Positions 1-6,761 of a DNA stretch of 11,425 bases are shown here, piece after piece (positions within the stretch are counted from its first letter, which is position 1; each line of letters starts with the position of its first letter). Made by a program: the position numbers and the translations under genes. The notes beneath the pieces are model-generated. The model was not told the DNA's origin and searched no databases. It worked only from the letters and a program-made list of their open reading frames with translations. The DNA comes from Gammaproteobacteria bacterium (lineage in GTDB: Bacteria > Pseudomonadota > Gammaproteobacteria > SZUA-229), in assembly GCA_030641945.1 (NCBI GenBank), contig DAOWLL010000021.1, forward strand, positions 1-11,425, given 5' to 3'.

Positions 1-150
1 GTTCAAATCGCGCCTGGTGATTTAGTCTGGCATTGGTCTAAATGGCTGTTTTTCTTACTGTTAGTTGTTCACTATTCACTGATTCTCCGATACCGGAAAA
101 TAAGTGGGTTTATTGACACAGGGGTAGAGAGTAAAATTTACGCAGTTTAA
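1..150 (+). CDS. 3' end of an unidentified membrane-protein gene (partial)
   Basis: Frame 1 is open from the first base of the window to a TAA at 148-150, giving 49 codons; the other two forward frames hit stops within the first 25 bases. The fragment has a short polar stretch, then a hydrophobic helix of about 18 residues starting at WLFFLLLVV and ending in an RYRK cluster, which is what the last transmembrane helix of a membrane protein with a cytoplasmic tail would look like. It ends 24 bases before grxD, so the two could share a transcript. The family cannot be recognised from so little. A chance open frame of this length is possible, so confidence is moderate. Confidence 0.45.
   Translation, partial: VQIAPGDLVWHWSKWLFFLLLVVHYSLILRYRKISGFIDTGVESKIYAV
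113..141 (+). promoter_or_regulatory. Possible sigma70 promoter for grxD
   Basis: A perfect -35 hexamer TTGACA lies at 113-118. About 17 bases later there is only an AT-rich, poor -10 (around 135-141, AATTTAC). It overlaps the end of the upstream partial gene. The -35 match is seen directly; its use as a promoter is inference, and read-through from upstream is an alternative. Confidence 0.25.
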
Positions 151-174
151 TTTTTGAAATAACAGGTGGTCTAA

Positions 175-492
175 ATGGCAGATGTATTGGATCGGATTGA
201 CGAGCACGTCAAGAATAACCCGGTAATCATTTTTATGAAAGGTACGCCGCAGTTACCGCAATGTGGCTTTTCGAGCCGGGCAGCTGAAATGCTCAAGTCC
301 TGTGGTAAGGAATTTGCCTATTTTAACGTGATCGCAGATATGGATGTTTTCCAGAACCTGCCGCGCTATGCAGACTGGCCAACTTTTCCACAGCTGTATG
401 TCGACGGCGAATTGATAGGCGGTCACGATATCATGCTGGAAATGCATGAAAAGGGTGAGTTGAAGAAGCTGATTGATGAAGCGGCGGGATAG
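175..492 (+). CDS. grxD: Monothiol glutaredoxin Grx4 (GrxD)
   Basis: This 105-residue protein is a single-domain monothiol glutaredoxin, which in this family binds a glutathione-coordinated [2Fe-2S] cluster and passes it to client proteins in the cytoplasm. The hallmark CGFS active site is at residues 30-33, preceded by the glutathione-binding K22 in MKGTP. The WPTFPQLYV block (68-76, with the cis-proline) and GGHDI (82-86) complete the glutathione site; many relatives have GGCDI, so the His here is a small variation. Length matches bacterial Grx4. The start is fixed by a good Shine-Dalgarno AGGTGG at 163-168. The gene is followed by a strong terminator and faces the convergent response-regulator gene. 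Confidence 0.96.
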   Translation: MADVLDRIDEHVKNNPVIIFMKGTPQLPQCGFSSRAAEMLKSCGKEFAYFNVIADMDVFQNLPRYADWPTFPQLYVDGELIGGHDIMLEMHEKGELKKLIDEAAG

Positions 493-497
493 TTATC

Positions 498-578
498 AGT
501 TAGCAGTTGGCAGTTATTAAAAAACCATCCATTCGGATGGTTTTTTTGCTGATGACTAATGACTGCCGACTGCTAACT
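498..578. repeat. Nested inverted repeat around the grxD terminator
   Basis: Arms at 498-519 and 557-578 are inverted copies matching at 20 of 22 positions; both mismatches become G-U pairs in RNA. They enclose the perfect terminator hairpin at 519-546. The arms consist of short near-repeats of the type AGCAGTTGGCAGT. From memory, similar GCAGT/GACT-rich dispersed repeats occur in many proteobacterial genomes, but this was not searched. The whole block fills most of the space between two convergent genes. Confidence 0.75.
519..546. terminator. Bidirectional Rho-independent terminator
   Basis: A perfect 12-bp stem (six A, then CCATCC, pairing with GGATGG and six T) closes a four-base ATTC loop. 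A and T tracts flank the GC-containing core on both sides, so it can act on grxD from the left and on the response-regulator gene from the right. Confidence 0.9.
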
Positions 579-582
579 TTAT

Positions 583-1533
583 TTAATACGCAATACTGTC
601 ATTTCCCATGTCAATGGCTTCATCAAGCTTGCTCATTGCCTGATTCATCATTTCCTTGGCCGAGATAATTTCTTCATCGCCGCGGTAATATTTGACGCCA
701 ATTGAGGCAGATACCTTTATGTCGTTTTCAGATGTTTTGAATGGGCGCTGATTGATACCGTCGCGCAGTCTTTCAATGGATGAAGCCTTGTAATTATCGA
801 CGTTGGTGTAGCTCATTAAAATAGCAAAAAGATTGCCATCCAGTCTTGCAATGGCATCTGTTGGTCTTACCGATCTCCTCAACCGGCGCTGCATACCGAT
901 TAATATTTCATTGGCTATGTCCAGTCCGTGCTGCCTGCGGATCTGCTTGAGCTGATCGATTTCAAGAATGGCAAGACATACGCCTCCATTGCGTGATGAT
1001 GCCTCCAGTAAATTTGATTTGAGTTGTGACTTCAGGAAGCGTTTGTTGCCGGCACCGGTCAAAGGATCAATCATGGCGACTTCTTCAAGGTGCCTGATGG
1101 TGTCTTCCATCTGTCTTGAAGTTTCCAGCAAGTCATTTTGCATCACAGCGATGCGTGCAGCTGCGTTTACACGTGCAGCCAGTTCATGTGGATTTGGTGG
1201 TTTGCGCAAGTAATCATCGACGCCATGTTCAAATGCTTCCACCAGCAGATCGATGCCTTCATTGGCTGTGAACAGGATAATCGCGGTGTAGGTGCCGATT
1301 TCTTCATCACGCTGACGAATGCGGTCAGTGAGTTCAAGACCATCCATTTCAGGCATCATCCAGTCAGCCAGCACCACGTCGGCGGGCTGTTCCTGCAGCA
1401 TGCCAAGTGCCTGGGTTGCGCTATCAGCAAGGCGGACGCCATCGTAACCGGCTTTTTTCAGCGCGGTTTTGACAACGATTCTGCTGAATTGCAGATCGTC
1501 TACAATGATGATTGATAAGTCTTTGTTTCTCAT
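583..1533 (-). CDS. Response regulator with degenerate GGDEF domain
   Basis: This 316-residue protein has an N-terminal receiver domain (about 5-125) with the acidic pair D12/D13, phospho-acceptor D57, switch T89 and K111 followed by PP. A helical linker (about 130-152) leads to a GGDEF-type domain (152-316) entered by the usual DPLTG-N-R block at 156-165. The catalytic motif is DGNLF at 232-236 instead of GGDEF. The metal and guanine-binding blocks are also altered: EIDQLKQIRR at 191-200, and NE at 208-209 where GD is expected. An RxxD motif (RPTD, 223-226) sits exactly five residues before the motif, as in the allosteric c-di-GMP I-site. Inference: not an active diguanylate cyclase, but possibly a phosphorylation-controlled c-di-GMP or protein-binding effector. 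There is no DNA-binding domain and no partner kinase in view. No convincing Shine-Dalgarno precedes the ATG, but no other start lies upstream in frame. It sits 121 bases after rnt. Confidence 0.9.
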   Translation of the reverse strand: MRNKDLSIIIVDDLQFSRIVVKTALKKAGYDGVRLADSATQALGMLQEQPADVVLADWMMPEMDGLELTDRIRQRDEEIGTYTAIILFTANEGIDLLVEAFEHGVDDYLRKPPNPHELAARVNAAARIAVMQNDLLETSRQMEDTIRHLEEVAMIDPLTGAGNKRFLKSQLKSNLLEASSRNGGVCLAILEIDQLKQIRRQHGLDIANEILIGMQRRLRRSVRPTDAIARLDGNLFAILMSYTNVDNYKASSIERLRDGINQRPFKTSENDIKVSASIGVKYYRGDEEIISAKEMMNQAMSKLDEAIDMGNDSIAY

Positions 1534-1654
1534 GCCGGCGGATGATTGCGTGTGCTGCTGTCCTTTGCTGTGTAGGGAACTATTTTAATTAATATACGTA
1601 CAAAATATAGACAATAAATGCACTGTTTGGGCTACAGCACAGGAAATTGTCAGT

Positions 1655-2287
1655 CTATATCCATACCGCTCCGACAGCGTCGCGCCATCGATTAACGATT
1701 TTGCAGAACAGTTCAGCTGTTTTAGTGGCGTCGTACAGGGCTGAATGGGCTTTTTCGCTGTGCCATTCGATGCCAGCCGCTTCTACGGCGCGTGACAGAA
1801 CTGTCTGGCCATAAGCCAGTCCAGCCAAGCTTACAGTATCAAAGGTGCTGAAAGGATGAAAAGGGTTTTTAGTAATGTTGTTGCGATCTGCGGCAGCATT
1901 GATGAAATTCAGGTCCATCGTAGTATTGTGGCCGATCATGATTGCACGTGTGCACCCATTCTGTTTCATATCGGTGCTGATGAATTTGAAGAATTCGCGA
2001 ATTGCCCTGTCTTCCGGCCTGGCCATGCGAAAAGGGTGAAATGGATCAATGCCGTTAACCTCGAGCGATTTTGGATCCATGTTGGCATTCGGGAACGGCT
2101 CTACGTGGCAGGCGAAGGTGTCATTGATGTCAATGTGGCCGTCTTCATCTATTTTCAGGGTGAGCGCACCGATTTCAAGCAGTGCGTCTTTTTTCGCATT
2201 GAAACCACCGGTTTCGACGTCAACGACCACGGGCATAAAGCCGCGGAAGCGTTTTGACATCAAGAGCTTGTTGGCTTCATCAGACAT
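1655..2287 (-). CDS. rnt: Ribonuclease T
   Basis: This 210-residue DEDDh 3'-to-5' exoribonuclease trims tRNA 3' ends and finishes 5S and 23S rRNA maturation in relatives. The catalytic residues are visible: D23 and E25 in [10 protein letters not shown]125 in [10 protein letters not shown], and H181 with D186 in the HSALYDA block. These are the positions I recall for the E. coli enzyme, and the length fits. The ATG overlaps the 3' end of pyrC by eight bases (ATGTCTGA on the minus strand), so translation is probably coupled. Adjacent pyrC and rnt are also known from Pseudomonas. Confidence 0.96.
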   Translation of the reverse strand: MSDEANKLLMSKRFRGFMPVVVDVETGGFNAKKDALLEIGALTLKIDEDGHIDINDTFACHVEPFPNANMDPKSLEVNGIDPFHPFRMARPEDRAIREFFKFISTDMKQNGCTRAIMIGHNTTMDLNFINAAADRNNITKNPFHPFSTFDTVSLAGLAYGQTVLSRAVEAAGIEWHSEKAHSALYDATKTAELFCKIVNRWRDAVGAVWI

Positions 2288-3326
2288 TTTCTGACCTGAT
2301 TCTCCATGGGATAGTCTGGCCTGCCATCAATGGTACAACAGTCTGGTCTGCCATCGGGTAGCTTTCAGGTATGGTTTGTGCAGATTTTTCCAGTGTGATT
2401 GTGCCGCTATTTCTGGGCAGTCCATAAAAATCGGGGCCATAAAAACTGGCAAATGCTTCAAGTTTGTCAATTGCACCAGTTAATTCAAACACTGTTGCAT
2501 ACAGTTCAATGGCAGCATGCGCGCTGAAGATGCCGGCACAGCCACAACTGGATTCTTTCAGGTTTTTGGCATGAGGTGCGCTGTCCGTGCCAAGAAAAAA
2601 TTTCTCATTTCCCGAAGCTATCGCTTGCAGCAATGCCTGCCGATGGCTTTCGCGTTTGAGTACTGGCAGGCAGTAATTGTGAGGCCGAATTCCTCCCTCG
2701 AACATGGCATTGCGGTTATACATTAAATGGTGGACCGTGACTGTGGCGCCAATACGTGGGCCCGTGGCCAGAACAAAATCGACGGCATCTGCTGTGGTAA
2801 TGTGTTCGAATACAATCTTGAGCTCGGGAAAACGGTCCATCAACGGCATCAATACGCGGTCAATGAATACTTTTTCGCGGTCGAACACATCAACAGTGCT
2901 GTCTGTGACTTCGCCGTGAACCAGTAAAGGCAAGCCCGCACGCTGCATCTCTTCCAGCGCTGCATTGCATTTGCTGATATCTGTCACGCCTTCATCCGAG
3001 TTCGTTGTCGCACCTGCCGGGTATAATTTCACGCCCTTGATAAAACAGCTTTTATGGGCGGCCATAATCTCTGCTGCCGATGTGTTGTCTGTCAGGTATA
3101 GCGTCATTAACGGCTCAAAGTCGCTACCTTCAACAGCAGCGAGTATTCGATCCAGGTAATCAACAGCGTGCTTGACGGTTGTCACAGCAGGTCTCAGATT
3201 TGGCATAACAATGGCGCGTTGAAACTGTTTTGCCGTGAAAGGAGCTACACTATTGAGAACATCACCATCGCGTAAATGGAGATGCCAGTCATCAGGGCGG
3301 GTGATCGTTATGCTTTCGGTCGTCAT
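2280..3326 (-). CDS. pyrC: Dihydroorotase
   Basis: This 348-residue enzyme interconverts N-carbamoyl-L-aspartate and L-dihydroorotate, the third step of pyrimidine synthesis, in the cytoplasm. Zinc-site residues are in place: H15 and H17 in [11 protein letters not shown], the lysine expected to be carboxylated at K100 ([13 protein letters not shown]), H137 (LLVHGEV), H175 (FEHITT) and D248 in GTDSAPH. Length equals that of E. coli PyrC. The frame is open for 23 more codons upstream (to 3395), but family proteins begin just before the [11 protein letters not shown] block, which supports the ATG at 3326. The Shine-Dalgarno there is weak. The gene is divergent from the membrane-protein gene at 3417, leaving a 90-base intergenic region where I saw no clear promoter hexamers. 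Confidence 0.95.
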   Translation of the reverse strand: MTTESITITRPDDWHLHLRDGDVLNSVAPFTAKQFQRAIVMPNLRPAVTTVKHAVDYLDRILAAVEGSDFEPLMTLYLTDNTSAAEIMAAHKSCFIKGVKLYPAGATTNSDEGVTDISKCNAALEEMQRAGLPLLVHGEVTDSTVDVFDREKVFIDRVLMPLMDRFPELKIVFEHITTADAVDFVLATGPRIGATVTVHHLMYNRNAMFEGGIRPHNYCLPVLKRESHRQALLQAIASGNEKFFLGTDSAPHAKNLKESSCGCAGIFSAHAAIELYATVFELTGAIDKLEAFASFYGPDFYGLPRNSGTITLEKSAQTIPESYPMADQTVVPLMAGQTIPWRIRSENV

Positions 3327-3416
3327 GGCGAGTTGTATTATGTACCATGCAGTGTGTCGCATAAAGTCATAAGGAATAATAATGTTGCAAACCAATATTG
3401 TTCGAGGTCATCTGTA

Positions 3417-3926
3417 ATGCCCGTGGCGCTGCGTATTCTGGCAATTATGTTCCTCAAGGCAGGGCCTCAACAGCTGCCATATTCAAGGTCTTTGTTTGCG
3501 ACATTGACTTTTCTTTACCTGGTAAGCGGTGTGCTGGTGCTCAATACAGCTATGAACACCGGCCAGGCTGTTGCAAACATGATGCTGGATACCATGGTGC
3601 TTTTTGCTTTCAGTTATTTCTGCCTGTCATTATTAACGTTCAAGGCGCGATTTGTGCAAATGGTGTCTGCATTGGCTGGGATAGGAATTGTGTATCATTT
3701 ACTCGCCTGGCCATTATTTATCCTGATTCACGATGTGCAGGCACAGGAGCAAGGCGTTAAAATCTCTGCTTTGCTGATGCTGTCATTAATCAGCTGGCAG
3801 GTGCTTGTTTTCGCGCATGTGTTTCGACATGCAATGCAACTGAGCATGGGGCGTGCGATTGCACTATCATTTGGCTATCTGTTTTTATCCATGGCTGCGG
3901 CTGAAATACTATTTCCGGGAAGTTAA
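3417..3926 (+). CDS. Small integral membrane protein, unknown function
   Basis: The protein has 169 residues and is strongly hydrophobic, with about five predicted membrane helices (roughly 26-43, 53-74, 82-104, 117-135 and 147-166) and only short polar loops. There is no signal peptide cleavage site and no catalytic motif that I can recognise. Five helices in about 170 residues is reminiscent of Yip1-like proteins, but that is only a guess from shape. The ATG at 3417 has a GAGGT Shine-Dalgarno at 3404-3408; the frame is open back to 3276, but that part overlaps pyrC on the other strand and is less likely coding. Its stop lies seven bases before mpl, so it probably heads the mpl-ubiX operon and may have an envelope-related role. 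Confidence 0.8.
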   Translation: MPVALRILAIMFLKAGPQQLPYSRSLFATLTFLYLVSGVLVLNTAMNTGQAVANMMLDTMVLFAFSYFCLSLLTFKARFVQMVSALAGIGIVYHLLAWPLFILIHDVQAQEQGVKISALLMLSLISWQVLVFAHVFRHAMQLSMGRAIALSFGYLFLSMAAAEILFPGS

Positions 3927-3933
3927 CAATATT

Positions 3934-5298
3934 ATGCATATCCATATACTAGGAATCTGCGGTACCTTCATGGGCGGAGTGGCCTTGCTTGCAAGGCAGG
4001 CCGGACACACCGTCAGTGGATCGGACCAGAATGTCTATCCACCGATGAGCACACAACTCGAGCTGGCGGGCATCGAGTTGTGTGAAGGCTATAACCCGGA
4101 AGACATCACTAACGAAGTTGACCAGGTTATCATCGGCAATGCGATGTCGCGTGGCAACCCGATAGTCGAATACGTGCTGAATAATAATTTACCGTATAGA
4201 TCAGGTCCGCAGTGGCTGGCGGAAAACGTATTGAGTAACCGCTGGGTTCTGGCCGTTGCCGGCACGCACGGAAAAACAACAACATCGAGCATGCTTGCAT
4301 GGATACTGGAATACGCAGATCTTAATCCCGGCTTCCTTATTGGCGGTGTTCCAGCGAATTTTGGCTTGTCAGCCCGTTATGGCGACTACCCTTTTTTTGT
4401 GGTCGAGGCTGATGAATACGATACCGCTTTCTTTGACAAGCGTTCCAAGTTTGTACATTACCAGCCACGTACCTGTGTGCTGAATAATCTTGAATTCGAT
4501 CATGCCGATATCTTTGAGGATGTGGGTGCAATCAAGAAACAGTTTCATCACCTGGTGCGTATCGTACCCGGTGAAGGCAAGCTCATCGTTAACGGCGGTG
4601 ACCCAAACCTGGATGATGTCATTGAAATGGGCCGCTGGACGCCAATTGAGAAGTTCTCGGTAGCTGGCGAATACTGGTCTATTGGCTCATGTACTGAAGA
4701 TGGCAAACAGTTTAATGTTTGTGTTGACGGCAAAGTTGCGGCGCAGGTTAGCTGGACCATGCATGGTGCGCATAACAGGCTGAATGCACTGGCCGCTATT
4801 GCAGCTGCCAGGCACGCGGGTGTTCCAGTCGAGCAGGCCTGTGAAGCACTTGGCAGGTTCGAGGGTATTAAACGCCGCATGGAAGTGCTGGGAGAGATTG
4901 GTGGCATCACCGTGTACGATGATTTTGCCCACCATCCGACGGCAATAATCGAGACGCTGTCAGCTGTTAAAGAGGTTTCAGGCGACGGCCGCGTACTGGC
5001 TGTGCTGGAACCGCGCTCGAATACCATGCGTATGGGCGTGCATAAAAAGCGATTGCTGGATTCGCTGCAACAGGCTGACAATATCTATCTTTTTCAGCCA
5101 GATAACATCGACTGGAATCTCGCTGATCTGGCGCGGCATTCATCGGCTTCAGCCAGCGTGTATGATGACGTGGCAGATATCATCAAAGATGTTATCACGC
5201 AGGCACAGCCTGGAGATCATGTTGTCATCATGAGCAACGGCGGCTTTGAGTCAATCCATACAAGGCTGATGCAGGCGCTGGAACAACAGGCGGCCTGA
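3934..5298 (+). CDS. mpl: UDP-MurNAc:tripeptide ligase Mpl
   Basis: This 454-residue cytoplasmic Mur-family ligase attaches recovered L-Ala-D-Glu-meso-DAP to UDP-MurNAc in peptidoglycan recycling. The N-terminal domain starts with the family-typical HIHILGICGTFMGG. The ATP loop AGTHGKTTT is at 109-117 (K114), with EADEYD at 158-163, LEFDHADIF at 186-194, the HNRLN block at 280-284, and the C-terminal domain motifs DDFAHHPTA (329-337), EPRSNTM (359-365) and MSNGGF (433-438). The EPRSNTM form and full length distinguish Mpl from MurC. The frame is open for 27 codons upstream but these overlap the preceding gene, and the family N-terminus fixes the ATG at 3934. It is followed by ubiX after two bases. 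Confidence 0.96.
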   Translation: MHIHILGICGTFMGGVALLARQAGHTVSGSDQNVYPPMSTQLELAGIELCEGYNPEDITNEVDQVIIGNAMSRGNPIVEYVLNNNLPYRSGPQWLAENVLSNRWVLAVAGTHGKTTTSSMLAWILEYADLNPGFLIGGVPANFGLSARYGDYPFFVVEADEYDTAFFDKRSKFVHYQPRTCVLNNLEFDHADIFEDVGAIKKQFHHLVRIVPGEGKLIVNGGDPNLDDVIEMGRWTPIEKFSVAGEYWSIGSCTEDGKQFNVCVDGKVAAQVSWTMHGAHNRLNALAAIAAARHAGVPVEQACEALGRFEGIKRRMEVLGEIGGITVYDDFAHHPTAIIETLSAVKEVSGDGRVLAVLEPRSNTMRMGVHKKRLLDSLQQADNIYLFQPDNIDWNLADLARHSSASASVYDDVADIIKDVITQAQPGDHVVIMSNGGFESIHTRLMQALEQQAA

Positions 5299-5300
5299 GT

Positions 5301-5924
5301 ATGGCGGCAATGGATACGCGCAAGCAGACAATCGCATTGGGCATGACGGGCGCATCCGGCGCGCAATACGGCTTTCGTTTACTGCAAAGCCTGCTCGCCG
5401 CGGATCACCGTGTTCAGCTGATGATCAGCAAGGCGGCGCAGGTCGTCATTGGCATGGAAACGGATATTACACTGCCGGGCCGCAGCGGTGATATCGAGAA
5501 AGCCCTGAGTGAAAAATACAATGCTGCAGATAATCAGCTGCGGGTATTCGGTGAAGACGAATGGACTGCGCCCGTTGCCAGCGGCAGCAATGATGTCCAT
5601 GCCATGGTCGTGTGCCCCTGTTCCATGGGCGCGCTATCGGCAATTGCACATGGCGCCAGTAATAATTTGCTGGAACGCGCGGCGGATGTGATGCTTAAAG
5701 AACGCAAGAAGCTGGTGCTGGTGCCCCGCGAAACACCGTACTCGGATATCCACCTGGAAAATATGCTCAAGCTGTCACGGATGGATGCGGTTATCGTTGA
5801 TGCCAATCCGGGCTTTTACAACAAGCCTGAATCAGTGGGTGATCTTGTCGATTTTGTGGTAGCAAAAATTCTTGACCAGCTGGGTGTCGAGCATAAGCTG
5901 CAGCCAAAGTGGGGTAGTGAATAG
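5301..5924 (+). CDS. ubiX: Flavin prenyltransferase UbiX
   Basis: This 207-residue flavoprotein joins a dimethylallyl group to FMN to give prenylated FMN, the cofactor of UbiD-type decarboxylases in ubiquinone synthesis. Visible motifs are MTGASG at 15-20, VVCPCSMG at 103-110, the ERAADVMLKER stretch at 125-135, VPRETP at 141-146, and PGFYNKP at 170-176 followed by DLVDFVV. Compared with the Pseudomonas protein as I remember it, the proline usually found in the PAxPGFY segment is D167, and the arginine of the final helix is K189. The ATG at 5301 is two bases after the mpl stop; an ATG at 5310 has a better-placed GGCGG, so the true start may be three codons later. mpl and ubiX are also neighbours in Pseudomonas. 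Confidence 0.94.
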   Translation: MAAMDTRKQTIALGMTGASGAQYGFRLLQSLLAADHRVQLMISKAAQVVIGMETDITLPGRSGDIEKALSEKYNAADNQLRVFGEDEWTAPVASGSNDVHAMVVCPCSMGALSAIAHGASNNLLERAADVMLKERKKLVLVPRETPYSDIHLENMLKLSRMDAVIVDANPGFYNKPESVGDLVDFVVAKILDQLGVEHKLQPKWGSE

Positions 5925-5948
5925 TAATAATCTGTGAAAACTCAAATA

Positions 5949-6080
5949 TCACCGCAAAGGCGCAAAGAGCGCAAAGTTGAATTTAGTCCGCTAATGAACG
6001 CAAATATGTTTGTCATCCCTGCGAAGGCAGGGATGACAAAAGATTATATTTTCTCTGCGCCCTTTGCGCCTTTGCGGTGA
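5949..6080. repeat. Nested palindromic intergenic element
   Basis: Inverted arms at 5949-5976 and 6053-6080 match at 26 of 28 positions. Each arm is built from three near copies of GCGCAAAG at 8-9 base steps and starts TCACCGCAAAGG. Between the arms lies a separate perfect hairpin at 6009-6040. No transposase and no clear target-site duplication are seen. Similar CCGCAAAGGCGCAAAG repeats are, as far as I recall, widely dispersed in bacterial genomes; copy number here is unknown. It fills the gap between convergent ubiX and the cold-shock gene. Confidence 0.85.
6009..6040. repeat. Perfect 14-bp hairpin, GTCATCCCTGC type
   Basis: TTTGTCATCCCTGC at 6009-6022 pairs perfectly with 6027-6040 around a GAAG loop. 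The core resembles the GTCATCCC/GTCATTCC GCGAAGG palindromes common between genes in many proteobacteria (recalled, not searched). It is not followed by a T run of terminator length, so it is more likely a repeat unit than a true terminator, though it could help to end ubiX transcripts. Confidence 0.8.
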
Positions 6081-6093
6081 AAAAGAGTCATTC

Positions 6094-6127
6094 AAAAAAA
6101 ACGGCCCGCGATGGGGCCGTTTTCGTT
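6094..6127 (-). terminator. Rho-independent terminator of the cold-shock gene
   Basis: ACGGCCC at 6101-6107 pairs with GGGCCGT at 6114-6120 around a six-base loop. Read on the minus strand, the stem is followed by an uninterrupted run of T (6100 down to 6094), 26 bases after the stop of the cold-shock gene. On the plus strand it is followed by TTTCGTTT, so it may also act on ubiX transcripts. Confidence 0.88.
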
Positions 6128-6145
6128 TCAGCTTGTTGAAAATAC

Positions 6146-6592
6146 TCAGGCGCTGCTGACATCCACTGCCTGCAAGCCCTTGTCGCCCTCGGCAAGAGAG
6201 AAAATGACGCGCTGGCCTTCACCCAGGGAACGGTGGCCCTTGCCCTGGATAGAGCGGAAGTGGACGAAAACATCGTCACCGTTCTCGCGGGTGATAAAAC
6301 CGAAGCCCTTGGCTGCATTGAACCACTTGACCGTGCCGACTTCCTGCCCGGCACCAACCGTTGCACTGGCCTCACTGCCGCCATCGAGCTTTACAGCAAG
6401 CACACAGGCAATAAATATGCTGATAAATGATATCAGCCACAGTGGCAGTTTATCCATGGAGAACAGCATGCTTGCGCTCTGCATGACGCTTGAAGCCTGG
6501 CCGTTTTGTATATGGAAGCTGGCCAGGGTTGCGAGACCTGTAAATATAAAGCTGATAATGAGTATCTTGATTAATTGACGAGATGTAAGCAT
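6146..6592 (-). CDS. Membrane-anchored cold-shock-domain protein
   Basis: This 148-residue protein has two hydrophobic helices in its N-terminal half (about 8-24 and 50-66) and a complete cold-shock domain at 84-148. The nucleic-acid-binding motifs are intact: RNP1 KGFGFI at 95-100 and RNP2 VFVHF at 108-112, within a region resembling the start of a normal CspA ([15 protein letters not shown]). Basic residues R5 and K9 before helix 1 and K68 after helix 2 predict both ends in the cytoplasm, leaving the RNA/DNA-binding domain tethered under the inner membrane. Free CspA proteins are only about 70 residues. The start has a good Shine-Dalgarno, AGAGGT (minus strand, 6603-6598), six bases before the ATG. 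It has its own putative promoter and terminator, so it appears monocistronic. Function beyond nucleic-acid binding is unknown; an RNA chaperone for membrane-localised transcripts is conjecture. Confidence 0.88.
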   Translation of the reverse strand: MLTSRQLIKILIISFIFTGLATLASFHIQNGQASSVMQSASMLFSMDKLPLWLISFISIFIACVLAVKLDGGSEASATVGAGQEVGTVKWFNAAKGFGFITRENGDDVFVHFRSIQGKGHRSLGEGQRVIFSLAEGDKGLQAVDVSSA

Positions 6593-6715
6593 TTTTTACC
6601 TCTTATAATTTTTTAATAACATTTATTGGATAGGTGTATTTGTTTCTGGCAACACTCTGTTGCTGGAAACGTGCCCGCATATGTTGCAGATAGAAGCGCA
6701 GACTCAAATATTATA
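6593..6715 (-). promoter_or_regulatory. Putative promoter and long leader of the cold-shock gene
   Basis: A perfect -10 hexamer TATAAT lies on the minus strand at 6715-6710; no good -35 is found 16-18 bases upstream. Initiation near 6703 would give a leader of about 110 bases, long as in cspA-type genes. Within it GCAACA (6649-6654 on the plus strand) forms a 6-bp stem, extendable by wobble pairs, with TGTTGC at 6658-6663. A second TGTTGC at 6682-6687 could compete for the same partner. The elements are seen; a regulatory role is inference. Confidence 0.4.
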
Positions 6716-6738
6716 ACTGAGAGTGGTTATCACTAATA

Positions 6739-6760
6739 GCCCGTAAAATGCGGGTTTTTT
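6739..6760 (+). terminator. Small hairpin with T run in plus orientation
   Basis: CCCG at 6740-6743 pairs with CGGG at 6751-6754, extendable by a G-T pair, and is followed by six T (6755-6760). The orientation fits termination of a plus-strand transcript, yet the genes on both sides read on the minus strand. On the minus strand the hairpin follows the ycgL stop closely but is not followed by a T run, so it would be a poor terminator for ycgL. Confidence 0.4.
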
Positions 6761-6761
6761 C

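Noticed and set aside
1138..1515. Open plus-strand frame opposite the receiver domain
   Set aside because: Fully antisense to conserved receiver-domain coding sequence, with no motif and unlikely composition.
3327..3395. Longer pyrC reading frame with 23 extra N-terminal residues
   Set aside because: Family proteins start just before the [11 protein letters not shown] block, and the ATG at 3326 gives exactly the usual length of 348 residues.
3276..3416. Upstream extension of the small membrane-protein gene
   Set aside because: It would overlap pyrC on the other strand; the ATG at 3417 has a proper GAGGT site and starts the hydrophobic protein sensibly.
5949..6080. CRISPR-like array suggested by repeated GCGCAAAG units
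   Set aside because: The units are 8-9 bases apart with no spacers and are arranged as inverted arms; there are no cas genes.
6111..6578. 155-codon plus-strand frame opposite the cold-shock gene
   Set aside because: It begins inside the terminator hairpin, and the opposite strand encodes an intact cold-shock domain with a good ribosome-binding site.
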